Positions 61,997 to 64,000 of a DNA stretch of 64,000 nt are shown one piece after another. The stretch's first letter is position 1; each line of letters begins with the position of its first letter. The translations under genes and the position numbers were made by a program. This DNA comes from JAFNAG01 sp963739235 (lineage in GTDB: Bacteria; Acidobacteriota; UBA6911): NCBI GenBank assembly GCA_963739235.1, contig CAVTZY010000031.1, forward strand, positions 15,463 through 79,462, in the 5' to 3' direction. The notes under the pieces were generated by a model. The model was given only the letters and a program-made list of their open reading frames with translations. It was not told the DNA's origin and ran no database searches.

Positions 61997-63141
61997 CGGA
62001 TGCGCACCTCCCTCCCCAGCAGCGCCTGCGCGCCATGCAGGCGCGCCCGCTCGAGCACCGGTCGGTCCGCGGCCTGCGCCGCGGCGATCTGCTGGTTCAT
62101 GGAGCGGACAAAATATCCGCAGAGCGTCCGGTCTTTGGCCAGAGCTTCAAAATCGAGCGCGGGCGTGGTTTGGTCTTCCCAGACGATGTGCAACACTTCG
62201 CCGGCCAGCCGTTCTTCCATTTCGGCTGTCGACAGATCCAGCCGGGAATCGAGCGCACCTTCCAGGCAGACGCGCAGGATCGTTTTGGCATCGAACGCCG
62301 AATCTCGATGCTGGAGAATGGCATCGATGATCTGTTCCCGGGTGGCATACCCCTCGCAGTCGACAGTGATGGTAGCAAACGGGTACTGGTTTGCGGGCTG
62401 CGACAGAACGGTGAGCGCCCCGTTGTCATCGATCTCTCCCAACAAGTAGCCGCGCATCCCTTCTTCATCCCAGGCCCGTCCCTCGGGGATGCCGCAATAC
62501 CAGACCTGGGTGGCGTCGAACGGGTTCGCCACCGCCCGTTGCTGGTGATAATGCCCGAGGGCGCAATAGAGCACGTTTTTGCCTGCGATCTCGTCGATCG
62601 TGAACGGGCCGTGCGCCGATTTTCCCGCGGGCACACCGCTGGTATCGGACCCATGCGCGAGCACCAGGTTCCACGCATTTTCGGGCAGGACAGGAAGCTT
62701 CTGGAACAGCCGCTCCTGCAGCTGAGCGCGATTGAATCCGAAGCCCGTCACCCTTACGCCTTTTTCCACCAGGACCACGGAACGAAACTCTTCTTCCTGA
62801 AAGATGTGGACGTTCCTGGGCCACGCCTCCTCGCAGTACGGCGAGTCGGACACGAACGGATCATGGTTGCCCGGCGCGATAAAAACCGGGATAGGCGCCA
62901 GATTTTCAAATTGCTGTTTCAGAAATTCGATCGTGTCCGGCGTGACTCGGTCGTGCTCGAACAGATCGCCGGCCATCAGCACCAGATCCACGGCGTCGCG
63001 CCGGGCATCTTCGAGGATGCGCCGCAGAGTCCCCCGGATCGCTTCCCGCTTGCGATCGCCGAGACGCGACGGGAAACCAGCGCCTGAAAAACTGGTGTCG
63101 AGATGAATGTCGGATGTATGAATAAAGCGGATGGGTGTCAT
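61993..63141 (-). CDS. SbcD/YhaO-like DNA metallo-nuclease
   Basis: 382 residues of the calcineurin-like phosphoesterase fold. Metal-site motifs are HTSDIHLDTS, AGDLFEHD, PGNHDPF, HG and LGHYHQQ, all intact. The C-terminal cap (about 270-382) is shorter than in E. coli SbcD. Paired with the YhaN-like ATPase by a 4-bp overlap, it should form the nuclease part of the complex (double-strand ends, hairpins). It begins 15 bp after a second exonuclease gene. Confidence 0.92.
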   Translation of the reverse strand: MTPIRFIHTSDIHLDTSFSGAGFPSRLGDRKREAIRGTLRRILEDARRDAVDLVLMAGDLFEHDRVTPDTIEFLKQQFENLAPIPVFIAPGNHDPFVSDSPYCEEAWPRNVHIFQEEEFRSVVLVEKGVRVTGFGFNRAQLQERLFQKLPVLPENAWNLVLAHGSDTSGVPAGKSAHGPFTIDEIAGKNVLYCALGHYHQQRAVANPFDATQVWYCGIPEGRAWDEEGMRGYLLGEIDDNGALTVLSQPANQYPFATITVDCEGYATREQIIDAILQHRDSAFDAKTILRVCLEGALDSRLDLSTAEMEERLAGEVLHIVWEDQTTPALDFEALAKDRTLCGYFVRSMNQQIAAAQAADRPVLERARLHGAQALLGREVRIR

Positions 63142-63156
63142 TCCGGCCCGTCGAAT

Positions 63157-63735
63157 TTACCAGGACACTTCAACGCGGCGAGGCTTGTTCTGCTTCAAGT
63201 CCTCGATCAAAAGGTAGCCGTGCTGCTTGGCAAACAGATAGATGTCCCTGGTGAGCTCAACATCCATCTTGCAGTAATCCACGACCTTTTGCCGCTGGAT
63301 CGGATCTCCCGAGCGCCACCAATCGACACACTCCGTGCCCGTACCGGTTTTGCCTTTCCCCAGCGTGGCCAGAGCCACAGAGTCGAGCTTGACACGAAAT
63401 CCGAGCTGCTTGCTGAGCACAGCCAGCATATCCGTGCTTTTGCGGTAGAGCCCGTCTACAGGCCCATAGGCGCTCAGCACCTTGAAGTCGAATCCCTCGC
63501 CGTTGAAGGTGACGATGGGTTCGAATTTCTCCAATTCCTGAAGAAGCCGCCGGGCATCTTCTTCGTACCACACGCGCAGGCCGTTCTGTTGGTCCCAGGT
63601 GACGACCAGCGCGATTAAAAACTTGTGCACCGCATTCCAGCCGCCGGGAACTTCGTTGCTGAGACGCTGGGTTTCTATATCGAGGACCAGCGGGCCTGCC
63701 TGGGCGGCAGTGAAATCAAAAGCAAGATTCTTCAT
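63157..63735 (-). CDS. DEDD-type 3'-5' exonuclease (RNase H-like)
   Basis: 192 residues with LVLDIETQ (Asp-Glu), TFNGEGFDFKVL (Asp) and YCKMDVELT (Tyr-x3-Asp), the four metal ligands of the DEDDy group. It resembles the PolB-like exonuclease family and lacks a polymerase domain. It heads the three-gene run exonuclease / SbcD-like / YhaN-like, which suggests joint DNA-end degradation or repair. An ATG at 63735 has no obvious strong ribosome site. Confidence 0.87.
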   Translation of the reverse strand: MKNLAFDFTAAQAGPLVLDIETQRLSNEVPGGWNAVHKFLIALVVTWDQQNGLRVWYEEDARRLLQELEKFEPIVTFNGEGFDFKVLSAYGPVDGLYRKSTDMLAVLSKQLGFRVKLDSVALATLGKGKTGTGTECVDWWRSGDPIQRQKVVDYCKMDVELTRDIYLFAKQHGYLLIEDLKQNKPRRVEVSW

Positions 63736-64000
63736 GAGATCCGTTCTTTAGTTTGTTCAGACAATATCGCATCATTCTGTATCTTGCCCTGGACTCAAGC
63801 AAGCAAAATTGGCACCGCGAAAAACCTCAAGGCAGTCCGCCATGCACCAGAGGCGCACCCGGGCGCATGAAAATGTCGTGCTCTCATCGCGCATTCTCTG
63901 TGCCGCCCTTACAGGGCTCTGGCCAGCTCGATCACTTGTTCCCAGGGCGCAAGCCCTGGGTTGAGGTTCGGAAATCTCGAGCCCTGAAAAGGCGGGACAG
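63736..64000. other. Window end with a repeat copy
   Basis: The stretch from about 63900 holds CCCAGGGCGCAAGCCCTGGG (63941-63960) and gagccctgaaaaggcgg, the family found inside the MITE at 53.1-53.3 kb. No gene is seen. Confidence 0.7.

Overview
The window looks like one contig from a GC-rich, Gram-negative-type bacterium. It carries a ~43 kb O-antigen/surface-polysaccharide locus, followed by a ~21 kb housekeeping and DNA-repair region crowded with short interspersed repeats. The taxon cannot be fixed from the sequence. The GC-rich hairpin repeats, the Uma2 and AAA/DUF4143 genes, the catalytically degenerate ImuB-like polymerase next to dnaE2, the YhaN/SbcD-like pair and the short PRODH together resemble Acidobacteriota or a neighbouring phylum. 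This is inference only. No rRNA, tRNA or CRISPR was recognised.

1-15.2 kb. A plus-strand WbpM-type UDP-GlcNAc 4,6-dehydratase and a secreted cyanophycinase-like peptidase converge, across a bidirectional terminator, on a long minus-strand sugar operon. That operon reads wbpG (one frameshift), hisH-like, hisF-like, NAD-epimerase, an RmlD-like reductase, an FnlA/WbjB-like dehydratase, an FnlC/WbjD-like epimerase, a WbuB-like glycosyltransferase, a 4-ketoreductase and a wecA/wbpL remnant. Together these predict an acetamidino sugar and a 2-acetamido-2,6-dideoxy-L-hexose (L-QuiNAc or L-FucNAc type). Two further glycosyltransferases, one very AT-rich, lie upstream.

15.2-20.3 kb. Two insertion sequences split the locus. 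The first is a complete ~2.9 kb element with terminal inverted repeats, a 6-bp target duplication and two ORFs joined by an A8 slippery site; I cannot place it in a family. The second carries an IS1380-type transposase. In both, a 13-bp inverted repeat brackets the -10 box just before the ribosome-binding site.

20.3-42.8 kb. On the minus strand lie two FkbM methyltransferases, two asparagine-synthase-like amidotransferases, four glycosyltransferases, two further methyltransferases, a beta-propeller protein, a Wzx flippase and a Wzy/ligase. On the plus strand lie a Wzz-like chain-length protein, a fragment and a full copy of an AAA/DUF4143 ATPase, and a wecB-type epimerase. The set fits a Wzx/Wzy pathway making a multi-sugar, methylated and possibly amidated repeat unit.

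42.8-64 kb. Two Uma2 paralogues; a dnaE2 reading frame broken by about 13 indels, nearly all +1; an ImuB-like Y-family protein lacking its catalytic acids; a four-helix-bundle (S23/Avd-like) gene; a DUF72 gene; pterin dehydratase; an aminotransferase; homoserine dehydrogenase; an SDR; an acyl-CoA ligase; proline dehydrogenase; and a YhaN-like ATPase / SbcD-like nuclease / DEDD exonuclease operon. Between the genes are heptamer-based hairpins, a MITE-like element with a target duplication, a nested palindromic element, a 348-bp tandem repeat, a 44-bp minisatellite with higher-order structure, and long perfect hairpins.
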